NCBI RefSeq assembly: GCF_900111025.1
Contig: NZ_FOFN01000001.1
Location: forward strand, 1,302,001 to 1,366,000
Reading direction: 5' to 3'
DNA from: Hyunsoonleella jejuensis
GTDB taxonomy: Bacteria; Bacteroidota; Bacteroidia; Flavobacteriales; Flavobacteriaceae
DNA: 64,000 nucleotides
Part shown: positions 1 through 8,299 of the stretch, in pieces
Layout of the letters: every line of letters starts with the position of its first letter
How positions within the stretch are numbered: position 1 is the stretch's first letter
Notes under the pieces: model-generated
What the model saw: the letters and a program-made list of their open reading frames with translations, nothing else
Databases searched by the model: none
What the model was told of the DNA's origin: nothing
Position numbers and translations under genes: made by a program

Positions 1-2
1 AT

Positions 3-794
3 GCGAACTTGATTTTTAATAATTCTGCCGCTTATTCAGGTAGCACCTTATTTCTAGGCGCTTTGTTTTTTGCCTTTCAGATTTATGGTGATTTTTCGGG
101 CTACTCAGATATTGCAATTGGTACTGCGAGACTGTTTGGTTTTAATTTGAAACAGAATTTTGCGTTTCCATATTTCTCAAGAGATATTGCTGAGTTTTGG
201 AGACGTTGGCATATATCTTTATCTACTTGGTTTAGAGATTATCTATATATTCCGCTAGGAGGTAGTAGGGGCAGTACATGGAATAAAATAAGAAATACTT
301 TTGTGATTTTTGTAGTTAGTGGGTTCTGGCATGGTGCCAATTGGACGTTTATTGTATGGGGTCTTTTGAATGCGCTTTACTTCTTGCCATTGCTACTTGG
401 TAAACGCAATAGGAATCATTTAAACGTCGTTGCACAGGATAGTGTGTTGCCAAATATTAAAGAGTGTTTAGGTATGTTACTTACTTTTTTACTTACCGTT
501 TTGGCTTGGATATTTTTTAGAGCAGAAAATATAACTCATGCATTTAATTACATACAGGAAATGCTATTAAAAGATTTTTTTACAATTCCTTTGATAAGAC
601 CTAAAGATATCATCATTCTTGTTTTTGTTTTTATGATAATAGAATGGATTGGTAGAAAACACCAATATGCTATTGAAGTATTGTTTAGGAATAAATCAAG
701 ACTATTAAAATGGAGTTTTTATATGATTTTGATGGCTTTAGTATTACTTTTTAGTAATGAAACACCACAAGAATTCATCTATTTTCAGTTTTAA
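3..794 (+). CDS. MBOAT family O-acyltransferase, C-terminal part
   Basis: This is the C-terminal part of a membrane-bound O-acyltransferase of the AlgI/DltB type, which moves acyl (usually acetyl) groups across the membrane onto extracellular glycans. The reading frame is open to the window edge, so the N-terminus lies upstream. The visible segment has several hydrophobic helices, the DFSGYSDIAIG stretch typical of the family, the RDIAEFWRRWHISLSTWFRDY block, and the FWHGANW motif whose His is the invariant catalytic residue of MBOAT proteins. The stop codon abuts the start of the SGNH-like gene, the usual AlgI/AlgJ-like arrangement. I infer that the pair O-acetylates the polysaccharide made by the locus that follows. 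The family is certain; the acceptor is unknown. Confidence 0.9.
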   Translation, partial: ANLIFNNSAAYSGSTLFLGALFFAFQIYGDFSGYSDIAIGTARLFGFNLKQNFAFPYFSRDIAEFWRRWHISLSTWFRDYLYIPLGGSRGSTWNKIRNTFVIFVVSGFWHGANWTFIVWGLLNALYFLPLLLGKRNRNHLNVVAQDSVLPNIKECLGMLLTFLLTVLAWIFFRAENITHAFNYIQEMLLKDFFTIPLIRPKDIIILVFVFMIIEWIGRKHQYAIEVLFRNKSRLLKWSFYMILMALVLLFSNETPQEFIYFQF

Positions 795-1697
795 ATGAGG
801 CAATTTTTAAAACATATATGCGTATTTGGTTTGTTGTTTTTTCTTGTAGAAAAAGGGAGTTTCTTTCTACTTAAAGAGGCAAAAAACAATCAAGCTGATA
901 AACGTTTAGAATATGTTATTGATGGAAAAATGCATAAGGATATTGTGATTTTTGGTTCGTCTATCGGGGCAGGAAATATACTGGCTGGTGAAATTCAAAA
1001 AGTTCAGAAACTCGACACTTATAATTTATCTTATCACGGTTCCGATGTAGTGTTGCACAAGTTTTTGTTAGAATCACTTTTGAAATATAATAAGGCTCCT
1101 AAAAAAGTAATTTTGGTAGTTGATAACCCTTTCTATTTCAAAAAAAACGCTCTAACTTTTAGAGATGATGTTTTAAAACCGTTGTCTCAATACGATTTTG
1201 TAAACAATGCACTTATTGAAACGGGCAACCAACCCTATTACAGCAAATTTTTGTATTTGGGAAGGTTGAATAAAAACATGATTAGTTTCAAGCAAAAATC
1301 TGGTAATAAAAATAACCCCCTAGATAGTTTTGGTTCACAGCCTTTGTTGAAGCTTGATAAGCATCCTTCGAACATTGAAAAGATTGGAAACAACTATACA
1401 ACTAATGTGGAAGACCAATTTAAAGTAGAGGCATTTGAGGATCTTCAAAAGTTATGTAAACAAAATAAAATTGAATTAATATGTGTATTGCCTCCAAGCT
1501 ACAGAACACATAATACAGTTTTTGTTAATCGTCTTAAGAGACTTATTGATAAAAATGTGAGTAAAGTATTTGTTTATAACACATCAAACAAGGCGTATCT
1601 TGATAGTTTAAATTATTATGATAATGCCCATTTAAATATTACTGGAGCCAAAATTTTCACTTCAGAACTAAACGATTACCTGTCTTCTTTAGATTAA
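795..1697 (+). CDS. SGNH/GDSL-like membrane-anchored protein, MBOAT partner
   Basis: A 300-residue protein with one N-terminal membrane anchor (about residues 8-26) and an extracytoplasmic SGNH-like domain. The nucleophile block is IFGSSIGAGN (Ser at 55 or 56), and the C-terminal catalytic block is DNAHLN (Asp 276, His 279). This layout matches DltD/AlgJ-type partners that hand acyl groups from an MBOAT protein to the glycan. The ATG follows the MBOAT stop codon with no gap, so the two genes are almost certainly cotranscribed. The gene ends 18 bp from the convergent membrane-protein gene. The role in polysaccharide O-acetylation is inferred from pairing and motifs; overall similarity to characterised members could not be measured here. 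Confidence 0.7.
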   Translation: MRQFLKHICVFGLLFFLVEKGSFFLLKEAKNNQADKRLEYVIDGKMHKDIVIFGSSIGAGNILAGEIQKVQKLDTYNLSYHGSDVVLHKFLLESLLKYNKAPKKVILVVDNPFYFKKNALTFRDDVLKPLSQYDFVNNALIETGNQPYYSKFLYLGRLNKNMISFKQKSGNKNNPLDSFGSQPLLKLDKHPSNIEKIGNNYTTNVEDQFKVEAFEDLQKLCKQNKIELICVLPPSYRTHNTVFVNRLKRLIDKNVSKVFVYNTSNKAYLDSLNYYDNAHLNITGAKIFTSELNDYLSSLD

Positions 1698-1715
1698 CGC
1701 GTTTTTTCAATAGAA

Positions 1716-3041
1716 TTAAAAGATGCTTGGGGCCACTTTTCTTAAAACATCAGAAAGTAAATTACTATCCGTAAAAATAAATTTTGTTTGATATATTAAA
1801 AGCAAAATTAAGTTGATATTCAATATCCTTTCTGATTTTATTTTGAGTTTTAACCATTCGGGATTTTCCAGCAGTTGATGGAAAAATAGAATCCCTAAAA
1901 ATATAAAACTAGTATACCATCGTATTTCTAAACTAGTTAAAACAACAAAGCAAAGTAAAAATGTGTAGCTCCATAAAAAAAGAAAAAACGATTTGGTAAA
2001 TTTAAGCTCCTCTCTAATGTGTTTTTCTTTTTTCAGCATTTTGTAACTGAAAGCTAAAATAACAAAAAGGCCTAATCCAAAAAACCTAAAAAATATAGCG
2101 TGAAGTGTAAACCACAACTCATTAAAAAATTCTTTAATGCTATAACTCCAATTAAACGTTACACTTTCAATAAAAGTCTTTGGCAAATGAGCACTTCCGT
2201 AAGTATCAATATAATTTTGAAGTTCTTCCCAAGTTATTCTTGTATGTTCCGGAATTTTATTTTCGTAAATGTAGATTTGAGATACATAGTTTAATTGTGC
2301 CCATGTTAACCCGTTTTCTGGATCTTTATTAATTGAAGAAAGTGATTTATTAGCCAATAAAGATGGAGCGTGTAAACAAAACCCAACCATTAAGGCAATT
2401 GCACCAACTTTCATCATGGTTTTGAAATCTCGATATAGAAAGAAAATATACCCTGGAAGTATAATAAATGCTGAGATTCTTGTACCAATAATCAACCCAA
2501 TTATAATACCAAGAAATAAAATATGTTTGATTTTTGTTTCTACGTGAATATTATAAAGTAGTGTTACAGAATAAATAACCAGCAGATGTAAAAAGTCATC
2601 GTTTATTCCTTGCCAAAATATTCTATAGCCCAAAAAATTAATAATTAGAATTAAACTTGAATATAGGAATATGCCATTAAGTTTTAGTTTGTTTTTGGCA
2701 AAATTGTAAAGTAAAATAACTGAAATGATGGTGCATATGAGAGAGACTATTCTGAAACCATTCAAAGGATTTTCCAACAATAAAGTGAATGGATAAGAGG
2801 CTAAAAAAAATGAAGGTGAAAAGTTGCCTGCCATCCATTCAGCTAGAAAGCCATTAGCTTCAATGTTATCAATAGCCTTTAGAAAACTGTTTTCATCTCC
2901 GTATGGAACATGCAATCTGGTAAAGGTTTCAGTTCTAAGAACAAAGTAAACTATTGTAGAAATACAACTAAAAAGAAGTAATCGTTTTGTGTTCCAAAAA
3001 GAAGAGTTCAATATGTTAGGCATTGCTATACATTTGTTCAA
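1716..3041 (-). CDS. Polytopic membrane protein, GT-C glycosyltransferase-like
   Basis: A 441-residue protein with about ten hydrophobic helices and a periplasmic-looking loop after the first helix (RLHVPYGDENSFLKAID). An acidic residue in that first loop is typical of GT-C fold enzymes (ArnT/PMT type) that use polyprenyl-phosphate sugars. It is the only gene in the first 25 kb on the minus strand. It resembles the + strand gene at 10291-11583 in layout and in a shared loop (W-Q-NY followed by an IP-H-like turn), so the two look like distant paralogs. The start at MNKCIAMPN could instead be the ATG six codons later. I recognise no specific family name; GT-C is an inference from topology and context. 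Confidence 0.55.
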   Translation of the reverse strand: MNKCIAMPNILNSSFWNTKRLLLFSCISTIVYFVLRTETFTRLHVPYGDENSFLKAIDNIEANGFLAEWMAGNFSPSFFLASYPFTLLLENPLNGFRIVSLICTIISVILLYNFAKNKLKLNGIFLYSSLILIINFLGYRIFWQGINDDFLHLLVIYSVTLLYNIHVETKIKHILFLGIIIGLIIGTRISAFIILPGYIFFLYRDFKTMMKVGAIALMVGFCLHAPSLLANKSLSSINKDPENGLTWAQLNYVSQIYIYENKIPEHTRITWEELQNYIDTYGSAHLPKTFIESVTFNWSYSIKEFFNELWFTLHAIFFRFFGLGLFVILAFSYKMLKKEKHIREELKFTKSFFLFLWSYTFLLCFVVLTSLEIRWYTSFIFLGILFFHQLLENPEWLKLKIKSERILNINLILLLIYQTKFIFTDSNLLSDVLRKVAPSIF

Positions 3042-3233
3042 AAGTAATTAAAAATATAATTCAGAGTTCCATTTTAAAGTCAGACAAGATAAAAGTGAAA
3101 GACTGCTCCGTAATAGTAAAAAAACAGAGGCAGATTTTTTTAAAAACACTCCTTTTATCCTTAAGAACATTACTTTCATCCTAAAAAAAGTGTATTTTAG
3201 CGATTGTTACATAAGATTCAATCATTTGCCTCT

Positions 3234-4388
3234 ATGAAGAAAATCGGTTTTATCCCTTTAAGAAAAAACTCTAAAGGAATCCTAGGAAAAAACAAGCGTA
3301 AAATGGTGGGCAGACCACTTTTTACTTGGGTTTTAGGAGAAGCTATTCAATCTAGTCTAGATATGGTTTATGTGTATACCGATGATGAGTCTATTATTAG
3401 TTTTATCGAAAAGGAATATCATTACACTAATAAAATTAAGGCTTTAAAACGTTCTGATGCATCGGCTACTGATACAGCTTCTACTGAAAGTGCGATGTTG
3501 GAATTCGCAGAAAAAATAGATTATAATTTTGATGTATTTTGTGTATTACAAGCAACGTCGCCATTTACAAAAGCGATTGATATTGAAAATTGTTTAAGTA
3601 AGATTGAAGAGGGAAAGGATTCTGCCTTAACGGTAGTTAATACACATAGATTTGTTTGGAATGAGGACGGCACGCCAGTTAATTACAATCCTAAATCACG
3701 CCCAAGACGACAAGATTTTGAAGGGCTACTAATAGAAAACGGAGCCGTATACTCTTGTACAAAAGATGTATTGCAAAAGCATAAAAATAGATTAGGAAGT
3801 GATGTTGGTGTCGTAGAAATGCCGGAAGAAAGCTTACACGAAATTGACTCTGAAGCAGATTGGATAGTCGTTGAAAATTTGTTGATAGAGCGACAAAAAC
3901 GAGACAAACATCCTGAAAAAATAACCCATCTAGTTTTAGATGTTGATGGTGTTTTTACCGATGGCACCATTAGTTATACAAAAGATGGGGAGCATACCAA
4001 AAATTTTGATATGCGAGATGGTATGGGATTGGAGATTTTAAGACAATATGGTGTAGAGGTAATGGTGATGACAAGTGAGCAATCTGAACTTGTGGCAAAA
4101 CGTATGCAAAAACTACAAATTCAACATGTTTTTTTAGGAGTTAAAGATAAGTACACGTTATTACAACATCTTGCTACAAGTAAAAAGTTTTCACTAAAGA
4201 ATGTCGCCTATGTTGGTGATGATGTAAACGATATGGCTAACATTTGTAGTGTTGGTTGGTCTTTTGCCCCAAATAATGCCATGGATGAGATTAAAATAGT
4301 AGCAGATGTGGTCCTTTCAAAGAATTCTGGAGCAGGCGCCATACGTGAAGCTTGCCAATTTATTAAAAACTACAATAAACGCTTTTAG
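3234..4388 (+). CDS. neuA: CMP-nonulosonate cytidylyltransferase fused to HAD phosphatase
   Basis: A two-domain protein of 384 residues. The N-terminal 225 or so form an acylneuraminate cytidylyltransferase: an IPLRKNSKGILGKN nucleotide-binding loop near the start, then LQATSPF. This activity makes CMP-activated nine-carbon acids. The C-terminal part is a KdsC-like HAD phosphatase with LVLDVDGVFTDG (nucleophile Asp about 235) and VGDDVND, expected to remove a phosphate from a 9-phosphate intermediate. A TTG at 3204 extends the frame upstream, but I prefer the ATG at 3234 because the conserved MKKIGFIPLR starts there. It lies 9 bp from the synthase gene, so the pair supplies a CMP-nonulosonate. 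Whether the sugar is KDN, Neu5Ac, legionaminic or pseudaminic acid cannot be told. Confidence 0.85.
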   Translation: MKKIGFIPLRKNSKGILGKNKRKMVGRPLFTWVLGEAIQSSLDMVYVYTDDESIISFIEKEYHYTNKIKALKRSDASATDTASTESAMLEFAEKIDYNFDVFCVLQATSPFTKAIDIENCLSKIEEGKDSALTVVNTHRFVWNEDGTPVNYNPKSRPRRQDFEGLLIENGAVYSCTKDVLQKHKNRLGSDVGVVEMPEESLHEIDSEADWIVVENLLIERQKRDKHPEKITHLVLDVDGVFTDGTISYTKDGEHTKNFDMRDGMGLEILRQYGVEVMVMTSEQSELVAKRMQKLQIQHVFLGVKDKYTLLQHLATSKKFSLKNVAYVGDDVNDMANICSVGWSFAPNNAMDEIKIVADVVLSKNSGAGAIREACQFIKNYNKRF

Positions 4389-4397
4389 GAAAACCCT

Positions 4398-5273
4398 ATG
4401 AACACTTACAAAACACCTTATGTTATTGCAGAAATTGGTTGTAATCACAAAGGCGACATTGAAATTGCTAAAGAACTGATAAAAGTTGCAAAAATATTCT
4501 GTGATGCCGATGCCGTAAAGTTTCAAAAGCGCAATAATAAAGAATTACTAACTGAAGAGCAATACAATACACCACACCCTAACCCTGCGAATTCTTATGG
4601 TAAAACCTATGGAGAGCATCGCGAGTATTTAGAGTTCAATGTAGAACAACATAAAACTTTGAAAGACTTCTGTGAAGACATCGGAATCGATTATTCTACA
4701 TCTGTATGGGATGTCTCCTCTGCGAAAGAAATAGCATATCTTAATCCAAAATTTATCAAGATACCTTCAGCTTGTAACAACAACACTAAAATGTTGAAAT
4801 GGTTGTGCGAAAATTATATGGGAGAAATTCATATTTCAACGGGTATGACTACAAAATCAGAAATTGATGATTTGGTTAATCTCTTTAAAGCACACAATAG
4901 AAATAGAGATTTAGTATTGTATAATTGTACATCAGGTTATCCAGTACCTTTTGAAGATGTATGCTTGTTAGATATAAATTTGCTTATCGAAAAGTATGGA
5001 AAAGAGGTAAAGCATATTGGTTTTTCTGGTCATCATTTAGGAATAGCGGTTGATGTTGCAGCGTACACGTTAGGTGCCAATATAATTGAGCGTCACTATA
5101 CCTTAGATAGAACTTGGAAAGGTACAGACCATGCGGCATCTTTAGAACCCATGGGGCTTAGGAAGTTGTCTAGAGACTTGAGAGCTGTACACAGTGCCTT
5201 GAGCTTTAAAAATCAAGATATTTTACCAATAGAAAAAGTACAACGTGATAAGTTAAAAAATCAAAAAGGCTAA
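4398..5273 (+). CDS. neuB: NeuB-type nonulosonic acid synthase without SAF domain
   Basis: This enzyme condenses phosphoenolpyruvate with a hexosamine or hexose to give a nine-carbon acid. The TIM-barrel signatures are present: AEIGCNHKGD near the N-terminus, KFQKR, KIPSACNNN, HISTGM, a GFSGHHLG loop, and HYTLDRTWKGTDHAASLEP. At 291 residues it stops right after the barrel, so the C-terminal antifreeze-like (SAF) domain of typical bacterial NeuB/PseI/LegI (about 340-350 residues) is missing. No frameshifted SAF remnant is visible, because the next gene starts 14 bp later. The upstream neighbour carries a fused phosphatase, so a phosphorylated substrate and product are plausible. Family confidence is high; substrate is inferred. 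Confidence 0.85.
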   Translation: MNTYKTPYVIAEIGCNHKGDIEIAKELIKVAKIFCDADAVKFQKRNNKELLTEEQYNTPHPNPANSYGKTYGEHREYLEFNVEQHKTLKDFCEDIGIDYSTSVWDVSSAKEIAYLNPKFIKIPSACNNNTKMLKWLCENYMGEIHISTGMTTKSEIDDLVNLFKAHNRNRDLVLYNCTSGYPVPFEDVCLLDINLLIEKYGKEVKHIGFSGHHLGIAVDVAAYTLGANIIERHYTLDRTWKGTDHAASLEPMGLRKLSRDLRAVHSALSFKNQDILPIEKVQRDKLKNQKG

Positions 5274-5287
5274 TTTTTAGAAAAAAC

Positions 5288-6688
5288 ATGAAAAAAAAGA
5301 TTTTTGTTTTTTTTCCTGATGGTGTGGGTTTACGAAATTTTGCTTTTACCGATTTTAAAACTATTGGCGAGCAAAAAGGTTTTGATATTACCTATTGGAA
5401 CAATACCATTTTTTCGCTTAAAGATAATTTAGGTTTTGATGAAGTAAAGATTGAAAATCATCAATTACATCCGTTAACACCAATTTACTCTCGAGCGAGA
5501 AAACGATGTGAACTCAATGTTTCAAGAGATAAATTTAATGATGATGTTTATCCAACCTACAAATTTCCTTTCAATTATAAGGGATTAAAAAATATAGGGA
5601 AGAGCCTGTTTACCAAATTGTTAATTGGATTGTATTCTTCTGAAAAAGGTGTAGAACGTATTCGTGAAAAAATAAACGCTTTAGAGCGAAAAAATCCAAA
5701 ATATACCTATTGCAAAGCACAACTTGTAAAGCATAAACCCGATTTGATATTTTGTACCACCCAGCGTGCCACACAATCTATTAGTGCGCTGTTGGCTGCA
5801 AAAGATTTGGGAATACCAACGGTAGCTTTTGTGTATTCATGGGATAATGTGCCCAAAGCAATGCAAGTTGTGGAAACCGATTATTATTGTGTTTGGAGCG
5901 CCCATATGAAGCGTGAGGTTTTACAGTATTATCCCTTTGTTAAAGAACATCAGGTATTTGTAACTGGAACACCTCAGTTTGAACCGCATTATGACGACAG
6001 TTTAAGGTTAACTAGAAATACTTTTTTTGAAGCACATAATTTAGATGTGAACAAAAAATACATATGTTTTTCGGGGGATGATGAAACCACTTCTCCATTA
6101 GATCAGTATTATCTAGAAGATTTAGCAAATGCCGTTAGAAGTTTAAACGAAAACGGATACAACCTTGGCATTATTTACCGAAAATGTCCTGTAGATTTTA
6201 CGAAACGATATGAGCCTGTAATCGGAGCAAATAAAGATATTATTGAAGTTTTAGATCCAATTTGGAAGCAAGTTGGCGACCAATGGAATCAAGTATTACC
6301 TGCAAAGGAAGATTTTAAAATGTTGTACAATGTTTGCGAACATAGCGAATTCGTAACCAACGTTTGTTCTTCAACAGTCTTTGATTTTGTAGCTCATAAT
6401 AAATCCTGTATCTACTACAATTATGAACAGCCACAATTAAAGAAAGGTATTCGTGATATTGGTCAGAATTATAAGTACGTGCATTTCCGAAGTATGCCTA
6501 GTGATAAGGCTGCTGTATTTTGCAGAGATAAAAATGATTTAGAAGATTTGGTAAAACGTATCTTAGATGGTGAATTATCAAATGTAGAGGAAGGTAAAAA
6601 GTGGTATGAAGTTATAGTTGGAAAAACACCAACAAAAGCATCAGAAAACATTTGGAAGGCCATAGATTCAATTTTGAACAAGAAATAA
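5288..6688 (+). CDS. Putative GT-B fold glycosyltransferase of the nonulosonate cassette
   Basis: A soluble 466-residue protein with no signal peptide or membrane helix. The first 200 residues look like a Rossmann half (IFVFFPDGVGLRN; then KPDLIFCTTQRA and GIPTVAFVYSWDNVP). The second half has YICFSGDDET, LGIIYRKCP and a late FVTNVCSSTVFDFVA segment like the nucleotide-sugar-binding half of GT-B enzymes (compare CDP-glycerol transferase and UDP-glycosyltransferase layouts). It starts 14 bp after the synthase gene, so a natural guess is transfer of the CMP-activated acid, but I see no motif that proves a sialyltransferase. It could equally add another sugar. I could not assign a CAZy family. 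Confidence 0.5.
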   Translation: MKKKIFVFFPDGVGLRNFAFTDFKTIGEQKGFDITYWNNTIFSLKDNLGFDEVKIENHQLHPLTPIYSRARKRCELNVSRDKFNDDVYPTYKFPFNYKGLKNIGKSLFTKLLIGLYSSEKGVERIREKINALERKNPKYTYCKAQLVKHKPDLIFCTTQRATQSISALLAAKDLGIPTVAFVYSWDNVPKAMQVVETDYYCVWSAHMKREVLQYYPFVKEHQVFVTGTPQFEPHYDDSLRLTRNTFFEAHNLDVNKKYICFSGDDETTSPLDQYYLEDLANAVRSLNENGYNLGIIYRKCPVDFTKRYEPVIGANKDIIEVLDPIWKQVGDQWNQVLPAKEDFKMLYNVCEHSEFVTNVCSSTVFDFVAHNKSCIYYNYEQPQLKKGIRDIGQNYKYVHFRSMPSDKAAVFCRDKNDLEDLVKRILDGELSNVEEGKKWYEVIVGKTPTKASENIWKAIDSILNKK

Positions 6689-6689
6689 T

Positions 6690-7355
6690 TTGGACAATTA
6701 TTATAATAAAATAAAAGAAGAGTTTTTAGTTGAAGAACCATCGCTTTTTAGATTTGGAAGTATTGGTGATGGTGGTTATTATTTGAAACCAGAAACTATA
6801 AAGTCTTCAGGTATATTAATTAGCGGCGGTATTTCATCTAATTTAGAATTTGAATACGATATATTTCGTTTCAATAAAACCATTGATATAGTAATGATTG
6901 ACCCGACTGTATCTGGTTTTAAATTAATTTTTAAAGGCCTTGCGAGGATTTTTTTTAAAAAACCAGATAAAATTAGATATCTGTTTAATGCCTTAATTTT
7001 TAATTATCTTGTACAACAGAAACGCTGCAACCATTTAAAGTTATGGCTAAAAAAACCGGTTAGTCTATTAAAATTTATAGAAACTAAAGTAAGCACTGAT
7101 AGTAAAATATTGTTGAAGTTAGATATTGAAGGTGGTGAATATGATTTTTTGGATGAGATTAGCACCAATTTAGATGAATTTTCAGCAATGGTATTTGAAT
7201 TTCATGATATGCATCTTCATCATCAAAAGGTGCATAGTTTTATAAAAGAATGTCATGCACAATTTAGTTTAGTGTTTATGGGTGAGAATCCTTCTGGAGG
7301 ATATAATGACAAGGGTGAACCAAAATGCATAGAGATTACGTTAGAAAGAAAGTAG
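6690..7355 (+). CDS. FkbM-like SAM-dependent methyltransferase
   Basis: A 221-residue soluble protein. The clearest signature is LLKLDIEGGEYDFLDEI, the D-x-E-G-x-E block of FkbM-type methyltransferases, followed by FEFHDMHLH. An N-terminal RFGSIGDGGYYL and a central MIDPT complete a Rossmann-like core. The start is a TTG one base after the previous stop. No usable ATG occurs before the conserved core, so the TTG start (or translational readthrough coupling) is supported. It probably O-methylates a sugar of the glycan, as FkbM proteins in polysaccharide loci often do. Substrate unknown. Confidence 0.65.
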   Translation: MDNYYNKIKEEFLVEEPSLFRFGSIGDGGYYLKPETIKSSGILISGGISSNLEFEYDIFRFNKTIDIVMIDPTVSGFKLIFKGLARIFFKKPDKIRYLFNALIFNYLVQQKRCNHLKLWLKKPVSLLKFIETKVSTDSKILLKLDIEGGEYDFLDEISTNLDEFSAMVFEFHDMHLHHQKVHSFIKECHAQFSLVFMGENPSGGYNDKGEPKCIEITLERK

Positions 7356-7363
7356 AATAATAT

Positions 7364-8299
7364 ATGGCTAACCATCCAGAAATATCATTTGTAAGTCCGG
7401 TTTATAAAGCAGAAAACATACTGGAAGAACTTGTGTCTGAAGTTCAAAAAGTTATGGCTAAGTTGAATAAAACTTACGAGATTATTTTAGTAGACGATAG
7501 AAGTCCAGATGATAGTTGGAGAGTAATGAAAGCACTTTCGGCAAAATTTCCGGAAGTAAAAAGTATAAGATTAAGCCGAAATTTTGGACAACATCCAGCG
7601 ATAATGGCAGGCTTATCTTCGGCCAAAGGCAATTGGGTTGTGGTGATGGATTGTGATATGCAAGACCAGCCTAAGGAAGTAGAGAAATTATATAATAAAG
7701 CCTTGGAAGGATTTGATGCAGTGCTAGCGCAACGGATAGATAGAAAAGATAGTTTCTTTAAGAGACTATCTTCTAAACTATATGCAAAAACATACGCCTA
7801 TTTTACCAATACTAATTACGATAACACTGTAGCTAATTTTGGGATATACAAACAAAAGGTTATAGCGTCTATTTTGGAGGTTAATGATTATATAAAATAT
7901 TTTCCTCTTTTCGTAAAATTTGTAGGTTACAATACAATAGCTATAGAAGTTGAGCATAATAGTAGAGAAGATGGTAAGTCATCGTATTCAATAGCTGCCT
8001 TGGTTTCATTAGCCTTTAATACTATTATTTCATTTTCCAATAAACCATTAAAGCTTTTTGTAAAATTCGGAATGCTTATTTCGCTTATTTCATTTATTGC
8101 TGGAATATATACTATTTATAAATATTTCGAAGGAGCTATTGAGGTATTGGGGTATAGTTCGCTAATTGTTTCCATATGGTTTCTTTCAGGAGTTATTATT
8201 ACTATTATTGGGGTTACAGGTATATATGTTGGTAAAATTTTTAATCAAATTAAGGACAGACCTGTCTACATTATTGATAAAACTATAAATGTAAAATAA
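7364..8299 (+). CDS. GT2 glycosyltransferase, GtrB/DPM1-like (polyprenyl-phosphate sugar synthase)
   Basis: A 311-residue enzyme with a typical GT-A domain (ISFVSPVYKAENI, IILVDDRSPDDSW, MDCDMQDQP) and two C-terminal membrane helices (about 228-250 and 262-285). This is the architecture of GtrB, ArnC and bacterial Dpm1-like synthases that transfer a sugar from a nucleotide donor to undecaprenyl phosphate on the cytoplasmic face. Such donors feed GT-C enzymes that act outside, and the window encodes three GT-C-like membrane proteins, which would make a functional set. Its last base is the A of the next ATG (TAATG overlap). The sugar is unknown. Confidence 0.85.
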   Translation: MANHPEISFVSPVYKAENILEELVSEVQKVMAKLNKTYEIILVDDRSPDDSWRVMKALSAKFPEVKSIRLSRNFGQHPAIMAGLSSAKGNWVVVMDCDMQDQPKEVEKLYNKALEGFDAVLAQRIDRKDSFFKRLSSKLYAKTYAYFTNTNYDNTVANFGIYKQKVIASILEVNDYIKYFPLFVKFVGYNTIAIEVEHNSREDGKSSYSIAALVSLAFNTIISFSNKPLKLFVKFGMLISLISFIAGIYTIYKYFEGAIEVLGYSSLIVSIWFLSGVIITIIGVTGIYVGKIFNQIKDRPVYIIDKTINVK

